Source of the DNA: JAVJSU01 sp040219275
GTDB lineage: Bacteria > Chloroflexota > Anaerolineae > Aggregatilineales > Phototrophicaceae
Assembly: GCA_040219275.1 (NCBI GenBank)
Contig: JAVJSU010000102.1
Location: 1-64,000 of the forward strand
Length of the DNA stretch: 64,000 bases
Reading direction: 5' to 3'
Under the pieces are notes generated by a model. It made no database searches, was not told the DNA's origin, and saw only the letters and a list, made by a program, of their open reading frames with translations. The position numbers and the translations under genes are program-made. Positions 6,793 through 15,493 of the stretch are shown here, piece by piece. The stretch's first letter is position 1, and each line of letters opens with the position of its first letter.

Positions 6793-9504
6793 ATGTCTAC
6801 ACAAATTCTTACCACAAAACTGTATGTACCCGTACCGCGTCCTGGCTCGGTGCTGCGTCCGCGCCTGATTGACCAACTGAACGGGGGATCGCACAGTAAA
6901 TTGACGCTCATCTCCGCGCCTGCCGGATTCGGTAAGACGACACTGGTGACAGAGTGGATCGACAGTGGAGAGCGCCCGGTCGCGTGGCTTTCACTGGATG
7001 AAGGTGACAATAACCCAGTGCGTTTCCTTAGTTATCTTGTCGCCGCATTGCAGACGATCTCGCCGCAGATCGGTAACAGCATTATGAGTCTGCTCGAAGC
7101 GCCTCAGCCGCCACCCATCGACTCGCTACTGACACCGCTTCTCAACGAACTGGCGACGATACCGCATGACTTTGTGCTGATTCTGGACGATTATCACACC
7201 CTCGACAGCACGGGGATCGACTCGGCGCTGACCTTTCTGATCGGTAACCAACCCCCACAGCTGCATCTGGTCATCACGACCCGCGAAGACCCGCGTTTGC
7301 CGCTGGCACGTCTGCGCGTGCGCGGTCAGTTGACCGAACTCCGCGCCGCTGACCTGCGCTTCACAGCGGACGAAGCGGCTGAATTTCTCAATAGCGCGAT
7401 GGGATTAAGCCTATCGCCTGATGATGTTGCCGCGTTAGAGCAGCGCACCGAAGGCTGGATAGCAGGCTTACAGTTGGCGGCAATCGCGATGCAGGGAAAG
7501 CAGGATACTGGAGCATTTATTCAGTCATTCACGGGAAGTCATCACTTTGTGCTGGATTATCTGATTGAGGAAGTGCTGAACCGGCAACCGTCACACATTC
7601 AGGATTTCTTGCTGAAAACTTCGATTTTAGAGCGTCTGTGTGGCCCGCTGTGCGCGGCGATCTTGCAGGATGATGAAGATGCCCTGGCAACGCTCGAAAA
7701 CATCCGACAGGCGAACCTATTTTTGATCGCTCTCGATAATGAGCGCAACTGGTATCGCTACCATCATCTGTTTGGCGACCTGTTGCGTAAACGTTTGGGG
7801 CAAACTGACAGCATAGAGATTGACGATTTGCATATCCGCGCAAGCCAGTGGTATGAACAACACGAACTGCGATCTGAGGCAATTTATCATGCGCTAGTTG
7901 CTAAAGACTTCGAGCGAGCCGCGACGATGATTGAAGTAGCGTGGACAGCTACCCATTCAACTACTTTTCAGAACGGTGAACAACGTGCATGGATGCAGGC
8001 TCTACCGACATCCGTCTATCGCAATCGCCCCGTCCTCAGTACAGGTTATGGATGGGTGCTACTGGACTTCGGTGAGCTAGATGCCGCTGACGAGCGACTG
8101 CGTGATGCTGAACAGTGGCTCGATATAGACGGGCAACCGGATCAAGTTGCCTCTGAGATTATTGTCGTAGATAAGGCAGAATTTCAACGGTTGCCAGCAA
8201 CAATCGCGTCGGCACGCACCTATCATGCACTGGCGCTCGGCAATATACCGGAAACAATTAAACATGGGCAACGTGTGCTAGCATTTGCAGAGGAAGACGA
8301 TCATCATCAACGCGGCATCGCGATATCGATGTTGGGTCTTGCACACTGGTATACTGGCGATCTGGAAGCTGCCTATCAATTTATGACAGATGGCATGGAA
8401 CACATGTATCAGCTGGGCATCATTCACTTTGCCCTGAGTAGTACCTTTGGTTTAGCGGATATTAGGCTGGGACAAGGACGTTTATTCGACGCGATAGACA
8501 TCTACCAGAAGGGTCTTCAAGTTGCGGAATCACAGTCATATCAAGTTCAAGGTATAGCCGATTTGTACATGGGACTGGGTGATCTCTACCGCGAACAGAA
8601 TAATCTGGAAACAGCGAGGGAATATATCGCAAAAAGTGAGTCGCTGGACGAACAGGCGGGATTACCCGATTGGCGGGTGCGTTTCTGCAAAGTACAGGCG
8701 CGAATGAAACAAATCTCGGGTGACTTTGATAGTGCGCTGGAATTACTCGATGAGGCGGAACGTCTTTATCACATTACACCCGTGCCCAATATTCAGCCTA
8801 TACCCGCTATGAAAGCGCAAATATGGATCAAACAGGGACAAATCAATAGAGCCTTATCCTGGGCGCAAGGCAGAGGCTTATCATTGGATAGCGATGTCAC
8901 ATATTTGAACGAATTTGAACTCATGACGCTGGCACGCCTTCACATTGACCTCGTTGAGAACGGCAGTACATCAAACACGATCCATGAGCTTACGCATTTG
9001 CTGGAACGGTTGCTTGATACAGCAGAAGGTGAAAAGCGCATGGGTAGTGTGATCGAAATCCGTATTCTACAAGCGCGATTACACTGGACTCTTCTAAACG
9101 GGAAGGTTGCCCTTGCCAGCCTGCAACCGGCACTCCAACTTGCTGAACCAGAGGGATATGTTCGTATTTTTGTGGATGAGGGTCAGGTCATGAAGGCTAT
9201 GCTCACCGAAGCAGTAACACAAGACATCTTCCCGACCTATTCACGAAAACTCTTGACGGCATTTGACAGTGCTTCGAGTTTACCGGCATCACGTGCATCA
9301 CAACCACTTATTGAGCCGTTAAGCGAACGCGAGTTAGAAATCCTACAACTTGTTGCTGATGGACTATCAAATCGTGAAGTTAGCAAACGCCTTTTTATCG
9401 CATTAAATACTGTCAAGGGACACAATCGAAATATCTACCAGAAACTTCAGGTCAGTCGCCGTACCGAGGCAGTCGCCCGTGCGCGTGAACTTGGTCTGAT
9501 CTAA
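6793..9504 (+). CDS. LuxR-family regulator of the MalT type (large ATP-binding regulator, LAL)
   Basis: The 903-residue protein has the MalT layout. A STAND/NB-ARC-like ATPase carries Walker A PAGFGKTT (43-50) and Walker B FVLILDDYH (about residues 120-130). Long TPR-like helical repeats fill the middle (about 350-800), and a LuxR helix-turn-helix ends the protein (LSERELEILQLVADGLSNREV). Such proteins multimerise on ATP and inducer binding and activate transcription. The AATACC-type repeats immediately after the gene and before the next one are a plausible target, so it may activate the 9.6-13 kb gene set. Confidence 0.93.
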   Translation: MSTQILTTKLYVPVPRPGSVLRPRLIDQLNGGSHSKLTLISAPAGFGKTTLVTEWIDSGERPVAWLSLDEGDNNPVRFLSYLVAALQTISPQIGNSIMSLLEAPQPPPIDSLLTPLLNELATIPHDFVLILDDYHTLDSTGIDSALTFLIGNQPPQLHLVITTREDPRLPLARLRVRGQLTELRAADLRFTADEAAEFLNSAMGLSLSPDDVAALEQRTEGWIAGLQLAAIAMQGKQDTGAFIQSFTGSHHFVLDYLIEEVLNRQPSHIQDFLLKTSILERLCGPLCAAILQDDEDALATLENIRQANLFLIALDNERNWYRYHHLFGDLLRKRLGQTDSIEIDDLHIRASQWYEQHELRSEAIYHALVAKDFERAATMIEVAWTATHSTTFQNGEQRAWMQALPTSVYRNRPVLSTGYGWVLLDFGELDAADERLRDAEQWLDIDGQPDQVASEIIVVDKAEFQRLPATIASARTYHALALGNIPETIKHGQRVLAFAEEDDHHQRGIAISMLGLAHWYTGDLEAAYQFMTDGMEHMYQLGIIHFALSSTFGLADIRLGQGRLFDAIDIYQKGLQVAESQSYQVQGIADLYMGLGDLYREQNNLETAREYIAKSESLDEQAGLPDWRVRFCKVQARMKQISGDFDSALELLDEAERLYHITPVPNIQPIPAMKAQIWIKQGQINRALSWAQGRGLSLDSDVTYLNEFELMTLARLHIDLVENGSTSNTIHELTHLLERLLDTAEGEKRMGSVIEIRILQARLHWTLLNGKVALASLQPALQLAEPEGYVRIFVDEGQVMKAMLTEAVTQDIFPTYSRKLLTAFDSASSLPASRASQPLIEPLSERELEILQLVADGLSNREVSKRLFIALNTVKGHNRNIYQKLQVSRRTEAVARARELGLI

Positions 9505-9580
9505 TACCCCCTGCTCCAAAAAACAATACCCCCTAACAACACTTTGGTGTCATCACAACAATACCACCCTGCATATATGC
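9503..9580. promoter_or_regulatory. Repeated AATACCnCCCT boxes and a palindrome upstream of the 79-residue gene
   Basis: AATACCCCCT occurs at 9503-9512 and again at 9525-9534, 22 bp apart, and a variant AATACCACCCT lies at 9560-9570. A perfect palindrome GCATATATGC follows at 9571-9580, about 45 bp before the start codon of the next gene. Phased direct repeats of a G/C-rich box are how MalT-type activators bind, and the gene just upstream encodes one. The link is inferred. Confidence 0.35.
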
Positions 9581-9624
9581 TTATCTCAAGTTGAGCGAAG
9601 TAAGCAAACATACAGGAAATCACG

Positions 9625-9864
9625 ATGGCAGATACGCAAAACCAGCCACAGCCAATGCTGTATCACATCCGGCTCCAGGGACACTTGAACACCGGATGGG
9701 GCGATTGGTTCGGCGGTATAACGGTGACATCCGCTGACGATGGCACAACGCTACTCATCTGCGAAGTGATTGACCAGGCGGCACTGCATGGACTACTGCG
9801 GAAAATCCGTGACTTAGGTCTGACATTAATCTCAGTCAATTCTGTTCAGGATAGCGAGCTTTAA
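9625..9864 (+). CDS. Small conserved-looking protein of unknown function
   Basis: The 79-residue protein is compact and soluble with two Trp-rich turns (GWGDWFGG) and a helix QAALHGLLRKIRDLG followed by a strand. The beta/alpha pattern resembles a ferredoxin-like or ACT-size domain, but I cannot name the family. A good ribosome site (AGGAAA) precedes the ATG. It lies between a MalT-type regulator and an MDR dehydrogenase on the same strand and is probably cotranscribed with the latter (49 bp gap). Confidence 0.7.
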   Translation: MADTQNQPQPMLYHIRLQGHLNTGWGDWFGGITVTSADDGTTLLICEVIDQAALHGLLRKIRDLGLTLISVNSVQDSEL

Positions 9865-9913
9865 GTGGCTCAATGTAACGATCAACTTCAACAAATCAAA
9901 CGGAGAGATACTC

Positions 9914-10921
9914 ATGAAAGCAGTTATACAGACAAAATATGGATCACCAGAAGTTCTTCAGTTCAAAGAAGTCTCAAAACCAGTTCCTGCGGATAACGAA
10001 GTCCTCATCAAAATCCACGCGACCACTGTTGAGATGACTGATGCTATTTTCCGGGGTGGCAATGACTTTATGGCAAGACTCGCCACAGGGCTATTCAAAC
10101 CCAGCTATACAACACCTGGCAGTGAACTAGCAGGAGAGATCGAAGCTGTCGGCAAAGCTGTCACACGATTTAAGGTGGGGGATGCGGTTTTTGGAACGAC
10201 TGCCCCTGGCACTGGCGCTCATGCAGAGTACATCATCCTGCCGGAAGATGGCGCAATTGTCCTGAAACCGGATCAGATGACCTATGAGGAAGCGGTAGCT
10301 ATTCACCCCGGTGCATTAACCGCATTGCCAAATCTACAGGGTGCTGCAAATATTCAACGCGGTCAGAAAATTCTGATTATCGGTGCGTCTGGCAGTATTG
10401 GATCAAGCGCCGTACAACTTGCAAAGTCATTTGGGGCAGAAGTTACAGGTGTGAGCAGTACTGCAAATGTAGAATTGGTGAAATCGCTCGGTGCTGACCA
10501 TGTCATCGATTATACAAAAGAAGACTACTCCCGCTCTAGTGAAACCTATGATGTCATCTTCGACTCAGTGGGCAAGAGTTCATTTTCAAAAGCCAAACGT
10601 GTTCTCAAAGAAGGTGGCATTTACCTCACAACTGTCATTTCGCCTGCAATTTTGCCTCAAATGCTCTGGACTTCTAAGTTTGGGAAAAAGAGGGCAAAGA
10701 TCGTTTTCGCAGGCTTACGCCCCACTAGCGAAAAAAGTGGCTATCTTGACCTACTCCTTGAGCTTGTTTATGCGGGAAAATTCAGACCAGTCATTGATCG
10801 TTGCTATCCATTAGAGCAAATCGCCGAGGCACACCAGTATGTAGATACCGGACGTAAAAAAGGTAGCGTTGTAATTACAGTAAATCATGAACATCGCACT
10901 GTTAAAGAGCAATTACGATGA
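9914..10921 (+). CDS. NAD(P)-dependent MDR alcohol dehydrogenase / quinone oxidoreductase
   Basis: The 335-residue protein has the GroES-like catalytic fold followed by a Rossmann domain with the nucleotide-binding stretch IIGASGSIGSSAVQLAK (about residues 155-172). It lacks the Cys/His pattern of the structural zinc loop, as in quinone-oxidoreductase-like members. GGAGAG precedes the ATG. The stop TGA overlaps the ATG of the next small gene (ATGA), so the two are translationally coupled. A second copy of this pair begins the window. The substrate is unknown. Confidence 0.9.
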   Translation: MKAVIQTKYGSPEVLQFKEVSKPVPADNEVLIKIHATTVEMTDAIFRGGNDFMARLATGLFKPSYTTPGSELAGEIEAVGKAVTRFKVGDAVFGTTAPGTGAHAEYIILPEDGAIVLKPDQMTYEEAVAIHPGALTALPNLQGAANIQRGQKILIIGASGSIGSSAVQLAKSFGAEVTGVSSTANVELVKSLGADHVIDYTKEDYSRSSETYDVIFDSVGKSSFSKAKRVLKEGGIYLTTVISPAILPQMLWTSKFGKKRAKIVFAGLRPTSEKSGYLDLLLELVYAGKFRPVIDRCYPLEQIAEAHQYVDTGRKKGSVVITVNHEHRTVKEQLR

Positions 10922-11067
10922 ACCGAATTCGTGTTAGCCGTATGGTAACAGGCCTGTCATTAGGGATCGGATTAGGTGCAGCTTCGAGCAACATAGCACT
11001 GGGAATTGCATTAGGCATCGCTTTTGGTGCGGCGTTCAGTCGCATTGATACAGACAGAGATGGGTAA
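10918..11067 (+). CDS. Small glycine-rich (glycine-zipper-like) membrane peptide
   Basis: The 49-residue product has a basic start (MNRIRVSRM) and then repeats of GLSLGIGLGAA and LGIALGIAFGAAF, a glycine-zipper pattern typical of tightly packed membrane helices, and ends in a charged tail (RIDTDRDG). Its ATG overlaps the stop of the dehydrogenase gene. The coupling, the paralogous relic after the first dehydrogenase and the clean hydrophobic pattern support a real gene. The function is unknown. Confidence 0.7.
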   Translation: MNRIRVSRMVTGLSLGIGLGAASSNIALGIALGIAFGAAFSRIDTDRDG

Positions 11068-11099
11068 GCTCAGTACATCATATTGATTGAGGCTCAAAG

Positions 11100-11558
11100 A
11101 TGAAAGAGAACCGAAACAAAAGACTCACACTTTCAGCGTATGTCAAGCGACGTAATGGTGTCCCATTGGGTGCGTCAGGCTCATTGCAGAATATGCTCGT
11201 TCGTTCTCTTGGGGCGGGGACGTTTTAAAAGTTCTGGCAATACTGGAATCCGATATGGGGTTATGCGTTGGGGCGCTCTATCTATGAACCGCTCAACCGA
11301 TTTATGCCTGCAAGTGTCTCTCTTATCTTGACGTTCATAATTTCAGGTGGAATTCATGATCTTGCAACGATGCTTGTCCGTGGTGCGCCTGCATTCCTTT
11401 TTACACCGTGGTTCTCATTGATGGGTATTGTTGTTGTTTTCGGAAGATGGCTAAAACTTGATTATTCTGAACAACCTTTTCTTGTCCGTGTGACAATCAA
11501 TTTGAGCCTAATTGTTGCTTGCTTGATGCTCACATTAGGCTTGCAACACTATCTTTAG
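11100..11558 (+). pseudogene. Small membrane protein gene interrupted by an in-frame TAA (acyltransferase-like)
   Basis: One reading frame runs from ATG 11100 to 11558 but has a TAA at 11226-11228, after codon 42. Both sides read as one protein: LGASGSLQNMLVRSLGAGTF, then KFWQYWNPIWGYALGR, then two or three membrane helices with SGGIHDLATML. The pattern resembles membrane acyltransferase-like proteins (WNP and the SG-IHD His motif), which I know only by general likeness. The stop could come from one base change. Translation could restart at TTG 11268 and give a 96-residue fragment. It may be a young pseudogene or a sequencing error. Confidence 0.6.
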
Positions 11559-11577
11559 AGTAGAGTGGAGACAAATC

Positions 11578-12102
11578 ATGACAAACGATCAAACATGGTA
11601 TTCCAGAGGCAAAGCAGATGCAGACAAGGGTATTCCGTCTGATGAACGTGTCTCCAGCATCATTATCGCTGTGTTTAGCCTTTTGATGGTGGTGTTCTTC
11701 GTGAACCATCAAACACAGTCAACAGGCTTCTTCACAGCAGAATTTGGCACGTTGGAGCAGTTCCTATTCTATGGTTATTGGGTCGTTTGGATGACTACAG
11801 CGTCGCTTGAGGGGATATTTGGTCTCAGACTCTTGTCTCGCCTGTTCGATGTATTTGGTGGCATCATTTTCCTGCTTATCAGTACCGTTGTACTGCTCAT
11901 TATCTTCCCGTTTGACTTTCAGTATCTTGCAGACATACTGCCGGAGTCCCTCAGATTTCTGTTGGAGTGGATTTCAAACGACATCGCTCGTGTTGTGATG
12001 GCGCTGGGTGTTGTTGGGCTTCTTTTTGCAACAGTCTATAGTCCGATTGCGTACAAGTTCGTAGGCTTGAAGCCCTTCGAGCATAGTGAAAGCTCTGGCT
12101 GA
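11578..12102 (+). CDS. Integral membrane protein of unknown function
   Basis: The 174-residue protein has a polar start and four predicted membrane helices (about residues 27-43, 58-77, 90-110 and 134-155). GGAG precedes the ATG by about 8 bases. I recognise no family motif. It follows the interrupted acyltransferase-like gene by 19 bp and its end abuts or overlaps the next gene, so these are likely one transcript. Confidence 0.7.
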   Translation: MTNDQTWYSRGKADADKGIPSDERVSSIIIAVFSLLMVVFFVNHQTQSTGFFTAEFGTLEQFLFYGYWVVWMTTASLEGIFGLRLLSRLFDVFGGIIFLLISTVVLLIIFPFDFQYLADILPESLRFLLEWISNDIARVVMALGVVGLLFATVYSPIAYKFVGLKPFEHSESSG

Positions 12103-12130
12103 ATTGCTTGGTCTGCACCTTCAGAATAAC

Positions 12131-13258
12131 ATGTCTAGTTTTAACGTCAGCTACTGGCGAGTGAGGATCAACAAAGTCATGCAGAAGCTAAAGAAGCTAA
12201 ATAAGGAGCGCCAGGAGCTAAACAAGACGCGTACCGTGCGTATACTCCGAATCGTCATGCCCATCGTTGCGATTATCTCCGCCGTGATATTTGTACCCTG
12301 GAATGCTGTTTTTCTGTGGATAACGCCATTAGCTGACACTGTCCAAGGGGAACTAGATCGTGCTGTTGATCGTGGGCTTGATGGTGTCATCGTCTATGTC
12401 GATCAAGCGGGTGAAGCTCCGGGTCTTTACGCCGCTGGTTGGAATAATCGGGCAGAGCAGATTCCAGCCGACCCGCAAGCCTTGTTCAAAATTGCCAGTA
12501 TCAGCAAGTTATATATTGCGACAGCGGCAACGATGTTGGTCAATGACGGGATCTTGTCACTGGATGATACTCTGGCGGATCACCTGCCTGAAATGGTTGG
12601 TCGGATTGAAAATGCCGACCAGATTACCGTGAGGACGATGCTACAACATCGCAGTGGTATTCCTAATTTCGTGGATCATTCCGACTATCCCTGGTTCGAG
12701 ACACTGCCGGATCGTGACGCTTATCTTGCATTTGCTCTGGATGAGCCAGCGGATTTTGACCCTGACAGTGATTATCGCTATTCCAATACGGGTTATCTGT
12801 TGATTGGCAATATTCTCGATAGAGTTTTGGGTTACAGCCACCATCAATACATTCACGATGAAATTCTGGAACCGCTTGGGCTGACCAATACGTACAGCTT
12901 GCTGAACGAGGTCGATTTAGACGATGTTTCCAGCGGATACCATCATGATGTTGAGCCTGATCTAAAGGAACTCGATCATATCAGCCCCGGTGGCTCTATG
13001 ATCGCAACAGCGCAGGATGTTGGCATATTCTTGCGAGCACTCAATGATGGCTCACTGCTCAATGAGGATGAGCAGGCGATTTATTCATCCGTTTATGAGT
13101 ATGAACATAATGGTTGGGTACCGGGTTACCAGAGTATTGCCCGTTACGATGAAGATACCGATACGATTGTCGTTCTGTTCGTGAACTCTACTGGAGGCGA
13201 TACCGAGGCGACCATACATATCGTATTTGACCGTGTTATGCGAATAGCGCGCAGGTAA
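12131..13258 (+). CDS. Membrane-anchored serine beta-lactamase-fold protein (class C / PBP-like hydrolase)
   Basis: The catalytic motifs of the family are present: SISK in FKIASISKLYIA supplies the nucleophile Ser and its Lys, and YSN in DYRYSNTGYLL is the second motif. A basic start and one membrane helix (VRILRIVMPIVAIISAV) place the enzyme outside the cell membrane. Members include esterases, D-aminopeptidases and peptidoglycan-active enzymes, so the substrate is open. The start is uncertain: GTG 12086, ATG 12131 and ATG 12179 are all in frame. A decayed partial copy lies at 14.6 kb. Confidence 0.85.
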   Translation: MSSFNVSYWRVRINKVMQKLKKLNKERQELNKTRTVRILRIVMPIVAIISAVIFVPWNAVFLWITPLADTVQGELDRAVDRGLDGVIVYVDQAGEAPGLYAAGWNNRAEQIPADPQALFKIASISKLYIATAATMLVNDGILSLDDTLADHLPEMVGRIENADQITVRTMLQHRSGIPNFVDHSDYPWFETLPDRDAYLAFALDEPADFDPDSDYRYSNTGYLLIGNILDRVLGYSHHQYIHDEILEPLGLTNTYSLLNEVDLDDVSSGYHHDVEPDLKELDHISPGGSMIATAQDVGIFLRALNDGSLLNEDEQAIYSSVYEYEHNGWVPGYQSIARYDEDTDTIVVLFVNSTGGDTEATIHIVFDRVMRIARR

Positions 13259-13368
13259 GGGGTCATCCTGTTCTGATGACTGAAGTCAGCGTTGGTCACA
13301 ACGCGTACAACAATTTTAGCAAATTTTTGACAACAGCAATTGATTTATAATCATCAAGGAGCATTCTC

Positions 13369-14517
13369 ATGCGTTTTCGTAAACCATTGATCTTGACACT
13401 CATCCTGATGGGTCTGCTATCCGGCACCATCGCCACTGCTCAGGACGATTCACAGACTTTTCCGCCCGATGTTGTGGCGGAGATACAAACCGAAATGGAT
13501 GATCTGACCTCGCGCGGACTCCCACCTGGTATGGTCGTGTGGATCGACTCGCCGGAATATCAGTTCGCGGGGGCAAGCGGTTTTGCGGATCTCTCGCAGG
13601 AAACCCCGATGTCGCCGGAAGGCGCGTTTCGGATTGGCAGTATCACCAAGATGTTCACTGCGACGGTGATCGTCCAACTTGCAGAGGACGGTGTGCTGAC
13701 TTTAGACGATCCGCTGGCGCTTTGGTTGCCGGATGTAGCCGATCAACTGCCGTATGGCGACCAGATCACATTGCGCCATCTACTGACGCATACGTCCGGT
13801 TTATTTAACGTGGTCGAACACGAATCTTACTATGCTGACATATTCACTGAGATGGCGGTTGATGAAAATACGGGTGCTGTAACGCTGGATTGCGTGCAAC
13901 GCGACCCCAACGACACGCTCGACCGCTACGTCTATGGTGAAGATGCCAACTTTGAGCCGGGCGCACGGTGGAGCTATAGCAACACCAACTACACACTTCT
14001 CGGCATGGTGATCGAAGCGGTGGAGGATTTGCCGCTTGCAGAGGCATATCGGATGCACATCTATGAACCGCTGGGCATGGAATCCACATTTTTGGATTGC
14101 TATGAAGACGCGCTGATTGATGTGGTGCACGGCTATTCGGGATCTGGTGACACCTTGAGCGATGTCACTGAACTGCATGAATCCGTTGGATGGTCAGCAG
14201 GGGGCATGGTCTCTACTGCATCAGACCTGATTGCCTTCGCACGCGGTTTGTTCGGTGGTGAATTGTTTGATGAACCGGAGACACTGGTTGCGATGACAAC
14301 ACCCGCGCCCGGCAGTCCCACGGGTCTGGGCATTTTCATCAGTGAGGATTATCTGGGTCATTCGGGCGGGATTGCTGGTTTTCGATCCGTACTCAATTAT
14401 TCGCCTGAGTTGGATACGGTGATAGTGATGCTTTACAACCATGATTCTGCCGACCCGGAACAGAGCATGGCGAATGTGATGAATCCGGTGCGCTCGATGC
14501 TAAGTGCGGAGGACTGA
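13369..14517 (+). CDS. Secreted serine beta-lactamase-fold protein
   Basis: The 382-residue protein begins with a signal peptide ending near ATAQ (residues 22-25). It carries SITK in RIGSITKMF and YSN in WSYSNTNYTLL, the nucleophile and second motif of the class C/PBP-like family. AAGGAG lies 8 bases before the ATG. It is only moderately similar to the neighbour at 12131-13258, from which it is separated by 110 bp. The product is probably periplasmic or released; a role in cell-wall or ester hydrolysis is possible but not shown. Confidence 0.9.
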   Translation: MRFRKPLILTLILMGLLSGTIATAQDDSQTFPPDVVAEIQTEMDDLTSRGLPPGMVVWIDSPEYQFAGASGFADLSQETPMSPEGAFRIGSITKMFTATVIVQLAEDGVLTLDDPLALWLPDVADQLPYGDQITLRHLLTHTSGLFNVVEHESYYADIFTEMAVDENTGAVTLDCVQRDPNDTLDRYVYGEDANFEPGARWSYSNTNYTLLGMVIEAVEDLPLAEAYRMHIYEPLGMESTFLDCYEDALIDVVHGYSGSGDTLSDVTELHESVGWSAGGMVSTASDLIAFARGLFGGELFDEPETLVAMTTPAPGSPTGLGIFISEDYLGHSGGIAGFRSVLNYSPELDTVIVMLYNHDSADPEQSMANVMNPVRSMLSAED

Positions 14518-14564
14518 GATGCTACTTCAAGACCGTACCCCCACAGACTTGGGAGGTAAGTGAA

Positions 14565-14850
14565 CCTTAAACGGTGGAAGCCCCGGCGCTGTATGCTACT
14601 GGTTGGAATAATCGAGTGGAGCAGGTACCAGCAGACCCACAAGCCTTGTTCAAGATCGCCAGTATCAGCAAGTTGTATATCGCTACTACAACGGTGATGT
14701 TGGTCAATGACGGCGTTTTATCGCTGGGCTACCAGAGTATCACACGCTACGATGAAGACACGGGCACGATTTTTATTCTGTTCGTGAACTCGATGGGTGG
14801 TGTGACACACAAGCGACCCTACCGCTCGGATATGTTCGCATTGTCCGAGT
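14565..14850 (+). pseudogene. Internally deleted remnant of a beta-lactamase-fold gene
   Basis: The sequence matches the gene at 12131-13258 in two blocks. The first block, LYATGWNNRVEQVPADPQ through SISKLYIATTTVMLVNDG, carries the active-site motif. It joins directly to the C-terminal block GYQSITRYDEDTGTIFILF, so nearly 200 residues are missing between them, in frame. Just upstream, a TAA replaces the CAA codon of the intact gene, and downstream the likeness fades with an apparent frameshift. There is no start or signal sequence. I read it as a dead third copy. Confidence 0.7.
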
Positions 14851-14933
14851 TGCACGGCGGTAGGGTGCGCTTCACAGTCAACATTGTTCAACACCATGAG
14901 CCAGAATGCTCATTTCTTATCATCTACCTGTAA

Positions 14934-15493
14934 TTCTGAGATCAACGTTAGCACAATATGGCATAGTTGGGGGGTGGGTTAAACAAACTAATACGATTGA
15001 TTTAAGGACAAAATTATAATTAGCTGGCATACTTGTGGTCAACCGCACAGGATCTGAAATCGTGGTGCATAGATGCGCCAATTCATGCAAGAAATGGCAG
15101 AGTATCGAGAGCTACTTAGTTAAGTGGCATTAAATCAGCGAAAGCAATCGGTAAGGTGTTGCAGGCTGATTGAACATTTGAACCACACTACCGCCCGTTT
15201 TCGTTGCATTGGTATCCAAAGACCTATCTCAAACTTTGCACCTCACAGCAGTTTCGCTACCTTTACCCCACATAGGTGTGATACGTCATACCTTTATACA
15301 GTATAGTAAAAAATGCCTACATTTCTTTATCAATCTAAGCAAATAACTCATCTATACTTTACAAGAATGTCGTTTTGCTAACTTACTGTTACATGTTGAG
15401 ATATTTCATAAAATACAACGTGAACAATATTTATGAAAGGAGATGGTGTATCAAGGCACTCACAAAAATTGCGTTTGATTACGCCAAAATATC
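14934..15493 (+). other. Long intergenic region before the giant kinase gene
   Basis: These 560 bases hold no gene that I can support. Short open frames occur but lack ribosome sites and recognisable products. A strong ribosome-site sequence AAAGGAG ends at 15442, directly before an 11-codon frame (ATG 15443, TGA 15476-15478) that is in phase with the kinase gene. It may be a leader peptide or chance. The kinase ATG at 15494 has no good site of its own. Confidence 0.4.

Noticed and set aside
13277..13288. TGACT-GA-AGTCA near-palindrome after the first beta-lactamase-fold gene
   Set aside because: It is short, has no T run and no nearby promoter, so neither a terminator nor an operator is supported.
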